Positions 1 through 11,837 of a DNA stretch of 64,000 nucleotides are shown in pieces. How positions within the stretch are numbered: position 1 is the stretch's first letter; every line of letters starts with the position of its first letter. The stretch covers positions 5,735,582 to 5,799,581 of the forward strand of contig OU744730.1 in the NCBI GenBank assembly GCA_916613615.1. The letters run 5' to 3'. The translations under genes and the position numbers were made by a program. The stretch comes from Steromphala cineraria (taxonomy: Eukaryota > Mollusca > Gastropoda > Trochida > Trochidae). A model generated the notes under the pieces. That model worked only from the letters and a program-made list of their open reading frames with translations, made no database searches and was not told the DNA's origin.

Positions 1-583
1 GGGTATTCTTTTGTTTAAACAAGAGTATTTCCCTCGTTACTTATATATGATTATAACATGATTATTTCAGACTTATTTAAAAAAAATGTTAGCGAGGGTA
101 ACATTTCTCTATTTAACAAGTAACACAAAGAATAGAATGCATCGCTGTGCCCTCTTGAATTTCGTTTCCACTAAAAATGCTTTGATAAAATCTAAAAGAA
201 AATTGTAATTATAAAGTTAATATCATTGTATTTGCCTTCAATGTTGTAATAATTATATAATATTGCCTCAATTGTTTGGTCTTTTAGTTCTGTTTAGTTA
301 AGTATTAACGCAGGAAGGGGAATTGACAAGGAAACCTTAAAGGATGTTTGTACGGCAGTGGAGGATGAAAAAACATACTAAATAATGGAATTTATCATAT
401 CCAAATTCAATTTGAACTTATGAACACATTCCTTGTCAAAATACAAAGCTTACAAAACTCCTTGCTTACTGGTTTATTCATACAACCCTAACTTCCATTA
501 CGTATTTGAAGTTATAATTTTCCAAGCTAAATACGTACGGTTATATTTCATGAAAAGTCTAAATTTGAACATCAACAGAGTGT
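1..583. other. AT-rich DNA, no gene seen
   Basis: No recognisable gene or repeat was found here. A 71-codon open frame at 433-648 runs straight into the first MITE copy and has no recognisable domain, so it is treated as chance. Confidence 0.5.
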
Positions 584-946
584 TTAAAGGGGCAGTAGCA
601 CGTTTTTTTATAATTTTATATTCTAAAAATTGCACTTATAATTGTTAGTAAATGCCTTATGTATTATATTGACAGTGTCAACAATCACATTACACAAGCC
701 AATCACACATAGTCAGAGGACAAAGTATTAAGATTCACATAAAATCCATTGGCGGCCATTTTTTGTGAAAACCTTTAATTCAGTTTTGTAAGAAAAAGGA
801 ATTGCATGGCTGAACCTTACGTTATATATTTGAATTATTACTGCTCCATTTAGTTTAAATACATTGTCTTTCATTTGGAACCATTTATTTTCATTTTCCT
901 GACATCACCTTATATTCCCCCTAAAAACGTGCTACTGCCCCTTTAA
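584..946 (-). mobile_element. MITE family M1, copy 1 (full length, TTAA-flanked)
   Basis: A non-autonomous DNA element of about 363 bp. It starts TTAA-AGGGGCAGTAGCACG and ends CGTGCTACTGCCCCT-TTAA, so the terminal inverted repeats are near-perfect and a TTAA sits at both edges, as expected for a TTAA target duplication of piggyBac type. The interior shares blocks with eight other copies in this window, for example GGCGGCCATTTT and ATACATTGTCTTTCA. It is in the opposite orientation to most of them. It has no coding capacity. Assignment to a superfamily rests only on the TTAA and is inference. Confidence 0.85.
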
Positions 947-1751
947 AGAGAACAGCTTTTACAAACGAATCATATATGGAACATTTTCAATACTTGATCA
1001 TATATACAACCACTGTGCTGATTCAAGAGCTAAACTGTTAAATGACTTCTACTTCCTTTAAATGATCCTTTTTCGATCACTAGTGAAGATTGTCCGCCAT
1101 TGTTGTTGTTGAGGCAAAGACCAAGTCTCAATGTGGGGATTAATGTAAGGGCATGACTAACATGGCGCCAGTCAGACAGAGGTTGGTGTGTAGATCATAG
1201 GCCTCGTCATTACTGACGATCACTCGAGTAAGGTTAATGTGTGAAATCATGATAATAGAACGTTTTTAGCAGCTTTGATAGACAATTGATACAATGATAA
1301 CAAGGAAGATACTGTAGATAGGTATACACACATGTCGCATACATTGTACTTTTACGAAGTCTTATCACTGAAAATATTATATTTGGAATAACTAATAATT
1401 TTCTCAAGGCACACATGTAGCATACTTATAAGATGTCACTTAACAGAATATATTTATTTAAGAATAAATTAAATTTTCTGAAGGCAGTGTTCAAATTTTA
1501 GTTAGTCGTTTAGAACTTTTCGCTTTAAGTAAAAATGATTCTTCTCAATTGACGTGATTAATGTAAATGATCAAGGCACCTACTGCTGTTGCCTTATGAC
1601 GAGTATTAATGTTATAAAACAATTTCATCATACGGAAGAACTTGGTCATAGCAGATGAAACAAGGAAAAGTGTAGACAGACATTGCCAATATCCTATTAG
1701 TTTTGCAAATCAAAATCGGAAAACACCACAGTTATTTTCTTATAGCTTTAC
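947..1751. other. AT-rich DNA, no gene seen
   Basis: Only a 60-codon minus-strand frame at 1234-1416 without recognisable features. Nothing else could be supported. Confidence 0.45.
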
Positions 1752-2044
1752 AAGAGGCAGTAACACGTTTTAAGGGGGGGGGGGGGGGTATAATGTGATG
1801 TCATGCACATGAAAATAAATGGTTCCAATTGAAAGACAATGTATTTAAACTAAATGAAGCATTAATAAATCAAATATGTAATGAAAAGTTCAGCCATCCG
1901 ACAACTTTTTCTTACACAAAATGAATTAAAGGTAATGAGATTTTTGACACTATCACATAAATACATTTAGCATTAACGTACAATTAATTATCAGTGAAGA
2001 ATTTGAAATAAAAAATTGTCAAAAAACGTGCTACTGCCCCTTTT
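1752..2044 (+). mobile_element. MITE family M1, copy 2 (diverged, with a G15 run)
   Basis: Starts AAGAGGCAGTAACACG and ends CGTGCTACTGCCCCTTTT. The body matches the M1 interior (AAATGGTTCCAATTGAAAGA) but is about 70 bp shorter than full copies. Just inside the left terminal repeat there is an uninterrupted run of 15 G (1774-1788) where other copies have AGGGGAATATAAGG, suggesting slippage. TTAA is not preserved at the edges. No coding capacity. Confidence 0.8.
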
Positions 2045-2570
2045 AGCATTTGGAAATATTCCCATATTTTCCTTGATATCAGATCTTTTCTAAGTGCAAA
2101 CAAACGATTACGATTTTAGTAAAGTACCGGATTACAGGTAAATGATAACATATATTTGCAGAACTATAACGACATTACCTCTGACATTTATGCTAAACAT
2201 AATTTATCGAACCGTCATTATCAAATGTGATAAGAGTCAATTTCTCTTACTCGAATAGGATTATTTTCTTTCATGTGAATATTTGATTTTATTTATGAAA
2301 ATGAATTTCTGATTGCTAAAGAACTAGAGAATTTGAAAGGCTTTTTCAGTTGAATACAGAATGAAAATTTCACAGGAATATACTCAACTAAATATGAAGT
2401 AATATAAGTATACAATTTCATAATCGCAATTGGAATTTATATAAAATTTGAGACAATTGTTACCTAAAAAAGTTCTGAAAAGTGATCACGACATTAATTT
2501 TGATTGGGAGCCCTCCCATTAGCACATGCCTGATTTCACGACTCGTGACTTGGTGGCTCAATAAGATCCC

Positions 2571-2690
2571 AGCTTAGCCTGAAGTCAAGTAATGTTTTCC
2601 TAACTTTAGACGTCTTAATTACTTCCGATTCTCAGCATTAGAGCTCGAGGGATGATGGCCTGTATTGTCTGGTTATCACTCCGCCACTGG
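2571..2690 (-). repeat. Dispersed repeat A, copy 1
   Basis: About 120 bp matching copies at 4415-4522 and 45552-45674 in the opposite orientation. Shared words include AAGACGTCTTAATTACTTCC (or its complement), TCGAGGGATGATGG and TATTGTCTGGTTATCAC. No terminal repeats or coding potential seen. With repeat B at 3151-3306 it appears to form one larger unit. Confidence 0.7.
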
Positions 2691-2920
2691 CTCGATACTT
2701 GTTTGGATTATTAGAGTGTAACATCTTCTCCTGTTATCTTGGTCAGATCTTCTTGCAATCCTAGCCTTGAATAAAACCATTTGACAGTCAAAAGTCGTTA
2801 ACATAATTTCAGATGTATAATTTGACCTCACTCAATATCTGACTAATCTCACTTATTATTGTAAATGTTTTTCATAATGCCTATTCGAGTTTATTTGTGT
2901 TGAGAATTACAGTGGTTTTC

Positions 2921-3062
2921 TTAAAGGGACAGTTGCACGTCTGAAGGGGAATATAAGGGTGATGTAAGGAAAATGATAAAAATGGTTGTAATTGAAAGAC
3001 AATGTATCTAAACTAAATGAAGGAGTAATAAATCAAATATATAATCTGAAGTTCAGCAATGT
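2921..3062 (+). mobile_element. MITE family M1, copy 3 (3'-truncated)
   Basis: Begins TTAAAGGGACAGTTGCACG and follows the M1 consensus for about 140 bp (GAATATAAGGGTGATGT, then TTGAAAGACAATGTAT), then stops in the GTTCAGC block with no right terminal repeat. It lies between repeats A and B, so it probably inserted into that composite unit. Confidence 0.75.
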
Positions 3063-3150
3063 GAAAGAATGATGTTCAGATGTTATTTGAAAGATGTTAT
3101 TATGACGCTCGGATCAATATATATTTAAATTGATTCATGATTGACATCAT

Positions 3151-3306
3151 TCGCAGATGTATAATTGAAGAACATTGACGGGTCACGTATTTCTGTTCTG
3201 GAGTAAAACACAAGGAGCTCCTGCCCTTTCCCAAGTAGGATATAATGACTTGCCCTTTAGCTATATCATCCATGACTGATGACCCCTGTAATGGACCCTA
3301 AGGCAC
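3151..3306 (+). repeat. Dispersed repeat B, copy 1
   Basis: About 155 bp matching 37576-37731 in inverted orientation. Shared words include AACATTGACGGGTCACGTAT, GGAGCTCCT and CCATGACTGATGACCC. No terminal repeats or frame seen. Its spacing to repeat A, once inserted elements are subtracted, is similar at both sites. Confidence 0.7.
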
Positions 3307-4414
3307 ATTAAATTATATTATAATAGCATTTAGCAGCACCTCGCGTTCATATGTATACCAAACTGATTGGCTCCAAAATTCTTTTGCTTCAATAAACAAC
3401 AGATACACAAGCGGGTTGGTCGTAAGATATTGGACACTGACCATGATTATTTTCATTAAAACACTCTAAAGCCTCAAACCAACCAGTATTTCGTCAACAT
3501 ATACAATATCCTGATGATGGGTATTTCTTCATATTCCTTAGGACCAACACTTATAATATTTAAAAGTGTGACAATGTTTGTATTAAAATAATGTTCAGAA
3601 AAGCCCATTTCTAAGCGAAACATTTCACATTAAACGACCGGACAATAATCATATCTTTACCTAAAACTATTTCTACTTTAAAGTTGTTACATGAAACGTA
3701 TGTCAATAAATATAATTGTTTTTAAGGTATACAAGAAGTGACTATATATTCGTAACTGATGACGAGCTATCTGTATCTCTCTTTCACTAATATTAAAGAG
3801 AGATAATTCTCTGATATTAATGCAGCTAAAGATGTCGCTACGTTCATTTTGATGTGAGGATGAAATGTGTAAATATTGCAAGTAAAAGGAATCCGTCGTC
3901 AAGAAAACTGTTATGTATAGTTTTGTAAAATCGTTTGAATAGTTAATTAAAACTATATTCCTTGGGACAGAATTCTTTAATGAAATGATATTATGTTGCA
4001 AATAAAAATGAGCACATATCGTTGTAAAATTGCTTCAGCAACTTCTGTTTTCAGTTTTCTCCTTCAAAGAATATTGAGAATTTGATATAAACTAGTAATG
4101 AATTTATCTTATTTTGCTAAAAGTCTACAGGATAAATGTATGGCTTTCATTCCACTATGAGTTTTGACTTAATAATGAACAGATTTTAAAAGAAAAAAAT
4201 GATTAGATTATGCTCAAAATAAAAACATAACCGAATTTCTGAGTTTTTGTCATTTCTACATATGTTGCCATTAGCCTTAAGTCATTTTGAACATTAACAC
4301 ACTTTTCAACAGATCAAAATCGTAATGAATCATGGCAATTAGCAAACAGCATCATCAGGTTAGTAGGAGGAGTTTACAATCTGATACAGAAAGCAGGAAT
4401 CACGCCTCTGGGTT
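3307..4414. other. AT-rich DNA, no gene supported
   Basis: Holds a 104-codon minus-strand frame (3687-4001) with no recognisable domain, signal or repeat; its composition matches translated AT-rich DNA. Not called as a gene. Confidence 0.45.
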
Positions 4415-4522
4415 AGGAACAGTCACACAATACAGACCATCATCCCTCAAGCTCTACTGCTGTGAATCGGAAGTGATTAAGACGTCTAAAGGAAGAAAAA
4501 CATTACTTAACTTCAGGCTAAT
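4415..4522 (+). repeat. Dispersed repeat A, copy 2
   Basis: Matches repeat A (CCATCATCCCTC, GAATCGGAAGTGATTAAGAC, AACTTCAGGCTAA). It carries more mismatches than the other two copies and has no repeat B nearby, so it may be an older or partial copy. Confidence 0.65.
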
Positions 4523-6400
4523 GTGCGGTGGAAATTGACCTCAAAGGACTGCATCCTGTAAATCAGATTCACTAATGTGAGACACATTCATAGTTATGAT
4601 ATCAAAATCCCATTTTTTTGCTTTTATATTTCCTAAAAGTGCTAGTAATTGGGATACGTCAAAAGTAAAAGACAACATGGCTTCAGGCAACTATTTGGTG
4701 CAGGAGAAATTAAACATTAACATAAACCCATTATTTTAAAAACTCATCTTCAAATTTATCAACACTTAAAGATATGCAATATCATGAAATGAAAAATATA
4801 AAAATAGGTTAACTTCAGGTTAACAGGCCAGAAAGGCCCACATGGTTAATTAGTAAAGCTTGATGTCCGTTCTCGGCTTTAACTGTATCTTTATCAAAAA
4901 GGAGATCACATGTACATTATCCCTATACCCAATGTCAATATCAATCAGAGATTTCGTGTACTGTTAAAAGACAAGAAATACACATGTGGCTTACTCAAAT
5001 ATTGGGATGGTAATTTGGGACATATATTTAAAACATCTTGTTGAGTAGCCCTCAATTATGTACCTCATTTGTAACCCTTTTTCACAAACGCTAATATACT
5101 AATATACTGAGTGCTTATAATCGACAAGATTTTCATTTATTGATATTGAAAATTAAAGCTAAACATTTGCATTCACAAGGTCAATCTATATGTCAGAACA
5201 TTGAGGCCTACATTTAGTACCTAATAAACAATATGTCCTTTCTATTTGCTAAACTTATTGTGGAATCATATGTGAAATGTGAGCTGATACCACTGGGTTC
5301 ACTATTCTGACTTTAGTTCCTTCGTTTATTAGCTTCGTTATCCATGAACATTATCTTCCAGCGAATCAACAGGTGAAAACCTCTCTACCGTCTGTGATCC
5401 TCTCATTTAAAATGACATAGGAATATGCAATATTGAAATAACATTTTGGAAACAGAATAAACATGACGTTCTTACAGGCCGGACAATAACTTTTGTTAAA
5501 GCCCGTTCATCTTAAGTACAACAACACTTTTCCTTTTCCAGTTGGCGATTCATCAAGAAAAAAATCCTTTATGTTACATATATACAATGATTGATATTCT
5601 AATGAATGTCCCTACATTTATTATCCGATGATGAATGGTTTAACGAGGAACTACGAAAGTTCTAAAATGAATTCTGCACCTTGGGCGTCTAAAGCATCAA
5701 AGCTGATACATTGTCTTGAGAAAAGGTTCGAATTGAAAATTATTTTTCAACAGGAATATGAAAATAGGTTAAATTGTCAATTGTAGAAATAATTAAGAGG
5801 GAAAATGACGTATTGCTTAGCCTGATATATAAAATCTATACTCATGTTCCTAACACATGACCATTTAACTTTTCAACTTGTTTGATGAAAAATCATTTAC
5901 CTTTCTTGTGCATTCATCCAGAAATATATCAGGAAAAGATATTATAATATCTAAATAAATTTGGCCTGTCCGACGTGTACAAATATATGTTTATGAGCAT
6001 GATCTCTTATTCACTCCATTGCACTGATGGTGTGTTGCGATTATGATCTGCCAATAGTTGCTATGTAGTTTATCGAGTTTAGTTCATACCAATGACTTCC
6101 TCACAGTCATGTCTATAGTAAAGAGAAATGATACATAGTTATTGATTTTCAATGTTATCACGTTTCATATGCATTTTTAATTCGTTTTCGTATGATGTTT
6201 AATATAGATATTTCGAAACCACTATACAAGTGCTTTTTAAAGCTCCTTGACATTAAAGTAAGGAGTAAATTATAACTTGGTGCCAAGCGTTTATGAAGTT
6301 TATGCCTGAGAAGAGTTTATTGCAATAGCGCGATTTTTTTTTGTTTTGCTCATACATGTATATAATAAACAGACATGTCACGACCTCAACTGACATGGAT
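4523..6400. other. AT-rich DNA, no gene seen
   Basis: Nearly 1.9 kb with no frame over 60 codons, no long tandem array and no recognisable mobile element. It could be intergenic or intronic. Confidence 0.45.
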
Positions 6401-6470
6401 CCTAGGTAGCTCAGGTGGCAGAGCCCTTGCTTGAAAACATAAATGTTTCGGGATTCGATTCCAGTTATTA
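6401..6470 (+). repeat. tRNA-like sequence (SINE head or tRNA pseudogene)
   Basis: A plausible RNA polymerase III A box, TAGCTCAGGTGGCAGAGC (6406-6423), is followed about 28 bp later by a B box, GATTCGATTCC (6452-6462). The spacing suits a tRNA. The acceptor stem does not pair convincingly and no CCA end is visible, so a functional tRNA is unlikely. A SINE 5' end or degenerate tRNA copy fits best. Confidence 0.6.
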
Positions 6471-7653
6471 TCTTATTTTATCTTAATATTTCTTAACTGA
6501 TGAAAAATTACGCCTGCTGTTCAAATGTGTAGGCGTTGAAGGTATATGAAAACACGTTTAGACGTTATTAAACACCTTCTACACATGATGCAGAAGAAAA
6601 CTATTTTACAAAATACAGACATTAAGGTGGTGTATGTGTTCTGTTTGTAACTCCCTCAACAACTCTCTAACACAGGTTCATTTGTGTAGGTTTTGATCAT
6701 TCATGCTTCGACCTCGTGCTTTAATATAACAGAGTAACCGGTATATCAAAACGGTGACGGTTAAGGCAACTCCATTTCTCAATTATTCATTCTAACATGA
6801 CACGAAAACTAGTTTAAAAATACTGCCTTCTGATTGGTTACTCATAAATATTTTGGAGTAATTATTTCGCCGATAATCACCTCTAAATATTTACGACCGC
6901 TTCACATTCCTCCGCGCACGCGTATACAATCTGCACTCAGCGACTTTCTGTTTACAATAAGACATGTTATCGACGACACTTTAAATTTCAATATCAGAAA
7001 CTTGTCGACCTTTTTAAACACCTACAAATATTAATCGAATAACCGGGTTTTTGGTTCCTGTTTGAAGTGTTTCTTACTGCTTCGAAATGTAAATTAATCA
7101 CAGTCCACACTGACCACAGATCTATAAACAAAATCAACGATCGCACACCTCTCATACAGCAATTTGTCAAATGAACTGAAGCGACTTTATTCTTTATTCT
7201 CGCCGAATGCGGTCACTGTCCCTACCTCTAATTTACAAGTGACCACTTCTCCTGTCAAAGTCTCCCCAACCATGACACAAAATATAACTTTCTTGACAGC
7301 TTCCACTATGTTTGAAACAGTTCACCGACACGTACTGAACAACTATTTTCAGAGTAGCGTCCCTTGATTTGGTCAATCCTTGTCGCTCTTGTAGGGGTGA
7401 TGGGTCGACCCATATATTGAGGTAAGAAACCGTAACATTGACGACATTAAAATCTGTTTTCTATTGATAATATGCTCGATAGATTACAAATGAGTCTATT
7501 TAAACATGTTTTTTTCTGTATGTAATGACATTTTAATTGTTATGTGTTCTTTATGAAAGTGGACCGTTGTTTTGCAAGTGAATTGAACCTGTCTGCACCG
7601 GTTTGACCTAATCACATTGCTTTTGCGCAAGTCAAAATAGTTCCACCTTTTTT
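6471..7653. other. No gene supported
   Basis: Contains 66- and 67-codon plus-strand frames (6834-7034, 7164-7367) with no recognised domain. Slightly less AT-rich than the neighbours. Nothing else supported. Confidence 0.4.
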
Positions 7654-7922
7654 AAGCCCCCGAATCGGAGATTCCGGGGGTATATTGTTTTTCACCTGTC
7701 CGTCTGTTCGTCCGTCCGTCCATCTGTCCGTTTGTCCACAAAAACTTTAACCTTGGTCATAACTTTTGATTGGTCAGAGCTAGGTCTTTGCTACTTGACA
7801 TATGGATCCCTTGTGATGAGACCTTACAGATGACACCATGACATTTGACCATGTGACCTTGACCTTGACACAGCGAGCAGGATGCATCCGGGGGCATTCG
7901 TGTTTCACAAACACATCTTGTT
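7654..7922 (+). repeat. Mollusc-type dispersed repeat
   Basis: Begins with a GC hairpin (AAGCCCCCGAATCGGAGATT then CCGGGGG), continues through a pyrimidine-rich GTCCGTCTGTTCGTCCGTCC stretch and TTTAACCTTGGTCATAACTT, and ends GGGGGCATTCGTGTTTCACA then AACACATCTTGTT. I associate this layout with repeats common in gastropod and bivalve genomes, and it is the main taxonomic clue here. It also holds TGACCTTGACCTTGA (7854-7868), two overlapping nuclear-receptor half-sites on the minus strand. No coding capacity. Confidence 0.7.
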
Positions 7923-7946
7923 ACTAATTAGTCATGTTAGAATGGT

Positions 7947-8103
7947 GATAAATCCATTCTGTTTTTTATTTTGGGGTTGTATGTCGTGCATTCTTTACCC
8001 CTAAATAAACATTTCAAACCTCGCAAGCTCGGTTTGAAATAATATTTAGGGGTAAAGAATGCACGACTTACAACCCAAAAATAAAAAACAGAATAGATTT
8101 ATC
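7947..8103. mobile_element. Hairpin MITE-like element
   Basis: A long inverted repeat: the left arm from 7947 (GATAAATCCATTCTGTTTTT) is mirrored by the right arm ending at 8103 (GAATAGATTTATC). The arms are about 60 bp with few mismatches. The centre, TTTCAAACC and GGTTTGAAA around a 10-base loop, is itself a hairpin. It directly follows the mollusc-type repeat. No frame. Probably a foldback or MITE element. Confidence 0.75.
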
Positions 8104-9223
8104 CCCTAAATTTTTAAAGTTATGTCATATGTATTGGAATGTATACATCATTTGAGATTAACTATTCACATTCACATAACCACAAACATATTCACTATTT
8201 TCTTTGGAATAAATGAAAGTCTGATTACAATATTGTATAGTGTGTCAAAGGTCGCTATTTTGTAATGAAAGCCGTTTTTGAACCGCTTAGACCTATCTGA
8301 CCACAAACCAGTGAATGCATGACTGGTCACGCAACCTTTTTCATAAACAGAAACAGCCTCGTTATCTATACATCTATCGTATTTTTTACTACTCAGTAAG
8401 ATAAATCATTTGTCGATGTAACACAACTAAGCATTTGGTGTAAAACATATATCCACATCAATGGTAATTAAACAATTATTTAGGCGGTATTTCAGTTGAA
8501 ATAATGATGCGTTACTCCTTGTAGTCTGTTTATTACGTCACATCCGCGCGAGTTTTATGGCCCATAACCCAGGTGGGTTTTTCACAGCCGATAATTACGC
8601 TGTCTAAATGAAAGACTAATTAAAGGTGTTTATTGGACAAATTAACAAAAATCAAGTCCAGTTTTTATTGTTTTGAAAATCCAGAAATGGTAAAGTCGAG
8701 GTTAGTGGATGTTTAATGACAATATTTACTCAAAAATTATATCTAAACAAATGCAGACCACTACCAAATATAAACCGTATAAGACATATCTGTTACATGT
8801 CTGTTACAAAAACTACCCATCGCCGTAATATCTTTATGTTTACTAAATGAGTACTGTTGACAATGTAATAATGACAAAGACTTCAAAAACAGTATTAATT
8901 CTTCATTTAATGTAAGACAGAATTAATGATATTGCATTTCCCATTTTGATTCGACTATTGTTTAATTGATTTTTATGTTCTGGTATAATCTTAGTAATCA
9001 AATTTATTGAGTAACAAGAATTTAGAGAACAAGCGTTTACATACACAAGATCTCGTGTACTCCCTGTTGCGTGTTTTAATGACAATATTACCAAAAAACA
9101 TTTTCATCGGTCCTCTTATAACAAAGATATCGCCCTTCAAAGTGCGCAAATTTTAGGCTTCTCAATTTGACAGTCTGAAAAGGGATTCTACCGGATGAAC
9201 GATATTGCCTTTACTGCGCATGA
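8104..9223. other. No gene seen
   Basis: AT-rich, with one 63-codon minus-strand frame (8903-9094) lacking features. Nothing supported. Confidence 0.4.
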
Positions 9224-9280
9224 GAGAAAGGGCGATGTGATGTGGCAGGTTATGATTGGCTGAGAGAAGTTTTACAGACT
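9224..9280 (+). repeat. Direct repeat C, copy 1
   Basis: About 56 bp, GGCGATGTGATGTGGCAGGT then TATGATTGGCTGAGAGAAGT, repeated almost exactly at 10697-10752. The sequence outside this core is not obviously shared. Confidence 0.75.
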
Positions 9281-10696
9281 TTGTATTATTACATCATATA
9301 CAGAACGGAAATGGGCCTTATCAATGTAAATAGAACAGACAATAGTGGTAAATAAACAGAATAAACATGTTTTAGCACGATTTAGAAGCTTCATCTGTCC
9401 GGCAATAAAACAGAGTAGTAATTAAACAGTTATGGCACATCGTAACTGATTGTGTAATTACAGGCCTAGGGAGTCGCGCTTGGGATATTTCACACTCTTT
9501 GACAATGTTGTTACAAGAATTAGGGGATGTTGTTTTAGAGATCAAGCATATCTGCCCATCTATGACACGCCCAGTTGTCAAAGCACTAGTCATCAATTGG
9601 TCAACAATAAGACAAACTAGATCCAATCAAAAATTAAACATTTAGAATTTACCATATGCATTGCATCTGTCTTGAGATGAACACATTCAGTACAGACACA
9701 TGAGATGGAGTTTTTGCGTTTACAGTGAGTTCAATAAGGTAGGCTTTGGTCACATGATATGTAAACTAAACTTTGTGCATTCAAACTTATATGTATACAT
9801 ATTTGTTATTTCAGGCAGTTGTTTGCGTTAGAAGTTTACAAATATTTAAAATTTAAAATAACATTATCTCAAACAAAGATATAGAATGGTATTTATTTTA
9901 CGCTAATGAGTTGTCTCTTTGTAAACTAACATTGTTTCTTTATTTGATTGAGAAACGCTCAAGACATGATGAAACATGGTGTCAAAAGATGTATCAAATT
10001 GTATTGCGAACTTTATACAATTTCATGACATGATGCCTCAATGACACTCTCTTTCCGAATATTTCGTAGTGTGTATATAGCAAAACCTCATTCAGATTAT
10101 ATAAAATTACTTCAGGATTATTCATAAGTTCCTTAAAGCATTTCACTAACTTGTTTAATTTGTCTTCAATTTTATCTGGCCACTCATCACAAAATGTAAA
10201 CTTAGAACTACTAAATTCAAAACATAACTATACCGTAATATCTAAGAGATTTTCAAAACACGATTGAATATTAAGATTTTGCCTTGATGAAATATCCTTA
10301 TGTTTATACCCTTAATGAAGATATAACCTTAGCATTTAATTGCTTTGTTGTATGTTTTCGAAAATCGTTGTTTCAATACTGTCACTGTTTATGATATGTG
10401 TACTGATCTGTCCATGTTTACGTTACGTCACTATTTTGTTAGGGAGCGGCATAAATATAAACATATACCCCGTTTCTTTTTTAAAATAGATATGCAAAAC
10501 ATAGTTCTATGACAGGGCTATGACATACTTTAGATCCCTCTGTAGAAGCCGTGATTAAGCTATCAACAGTCAAAAAGATTCATCCAAAATTAGTTAATGT
10601 CTTCATTATATGTCTCACTAACTAACCGTCATACTGGAAAGTTGTTTCCGCTTGACTCAATACTGTAAACAATAGCAATAGCCTGACCAGTTTGGC
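9281..10696. other. No gene seen
   Basis: An 84-codon minus-strand frame (9372-9626) has no recognisable domain. Otherwise AT-rich DNA with nothing supported. Confidence 0.4.
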
Positions 10697-10752
10697 GAGA
10701 AAGGCGATGTGATGTGGCAGGTTATGATTGGCTGAGAGAAGTTTGACAGACT
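10697..10752 (+). repeat. Direct repeat C, copy 2
   Basis: Matches 9224-9280 with about two differences (one G fewer near the start and a T-to-G change near the end). The copies lie about 1.5 kb apart in the same orientation. Confidence 0.75.
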
Positions 10753-11020
10753 GAAAATATGATGTTTGTTTTCAAAGTCATTAAATGACTATTTTGCGCA
10801 TGTTTCTGAACAAACAAAATATTGATGTTATCTCAAGATATCTTTCTGTATCCATTTCTGCATTGTGTACCCCCTCGGGGTTACATGTTGTTTAATTATC
10901 CCACTACTAGATCAAATTGTCAGAAACGTTTCATATTCATAATGTAGGCTCATAAAAATAGAGAAAGGACAAATCCAAAATGTTATACCGTTACGACCAG
11001 TAGTTTTCGAGATATTGATG

Positions 11021-11038
11021 TGTTCCCATATGGGAACA
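11021..11038. repeat. 18-bp perfect palindrome, copy 1
   Basis: TGTTCCCATATGGGAACA is a perfect palindrome and also occurs at 32631-32648 and 32973-32990. On the minus strand the flank GTCCCAA and trailing ATCAA match the 32631 copy, so it is probably a diverged end of the same element, whose other end was not found here. Confidence 0.7.
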
Positions 11039-11317
11039 TTGGGACAGTAATCGCAAAACGTCAATTTATTGAAAAAAGTTGTTAGTATGATTTTATTTTG
11101 GTCAAAATGAGTGCAAACATAGTATTTTAGGGTTCAAAATACACACACAAGTCGCGATGGGGATGTACAATGATAGGTATTATCCACATTTATGTACACA
11201 TTGTGTTACATGCAAGAAAGACAGGAAATATACAGTTTGTTACAATTTGTCAAGCAAAATATTGAAAAAGTTGTCAATGTGTAGTCTAAGAGTTTGGAAA
11301 TTGTAAAATTTAATTCT

Positions 11318-11440
11318 CTGTCATATGACTTACGAAACGAGTGTGAATTTTTGTATTACCTGAGCGTGAGCGAGGGTTATACACAATTTTGCACGAGTTT
11401 CGTTAAGCTCATATGACACACTTCCGAGGGTAATAATTCC
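11318..11440. repeat. Imperfect inverted repeat upstream of the Gypsy element
   Basis: CATATGACTTACGAAACGAG at the left is roughly mirrored by CGAGTTTCGTTAAGCTCATA then TGACA at the right, around CTGAGCGTGAGCGAGGG. Likely a foldback element. The left word CTGTCATATGA is also the 11 bases spanning the Gypsy 5' LTR start at 11602. Confidence 0.45.
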
Positions 11441-11602
11441 TTTATTAATTATTCTATTCCATTTTAGCATCTACGAAATATCCAAGAAGCGGGTTGCTTC
11501 CCTATAGTGATGTAATGAACAATGGTGTTATGACGTCACAGGCGATAAAATACGGAAACTCGCGCTACAACAATCGTTGCTTGGCAAAAGTGATATGTGC
11601 AC

Positions 11603-11798
11603 TGTCATATGATAACGTAATAATGATTACTCCTTATTCTCATTACGTAATTGATGCTCCCTAGCTGACATGCGCAGTTCTAGTTTCCTGTCAAGCAGAC
11701 GACAACGCGCGATGGCGCCAATCACAACTGTCAACATGATGTAACTATCTCATAATAAATCTCCAAGAAATCATCACGCCTTCCTGAATTCTATGACA
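11603..11798 (+). repeat. 5' LTR of Gypsy element
   Basis: It begins TGTCATA and ends TATGACA, a perfect 7-bp terminal inverted repeat with the usual TG...CA edges. AATAAA at 11754-11759 is a candidate polyadenylation signal. The primer-binding site follows with no gap. Confidence 0.92.
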
Positions 11799-11837
11799 TG
11801 GTGTCAGAAGTAAACTTATGAAGAAGTAAATAAGAAG

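Noticed and set aside
3687..4001. 104-codon minus-strand frame
   Set aside because: No recognisable motif or repeat identity; this length is expected by chance in AT-rich DNA. The same applies to 18619-18939 and 33486-33794.
6401..6470. Functional tRNA gene
   Set aside because: A and B boxes are present but the acceptor stem does not pair, so it is recorded as a SINE head or pseudogene.
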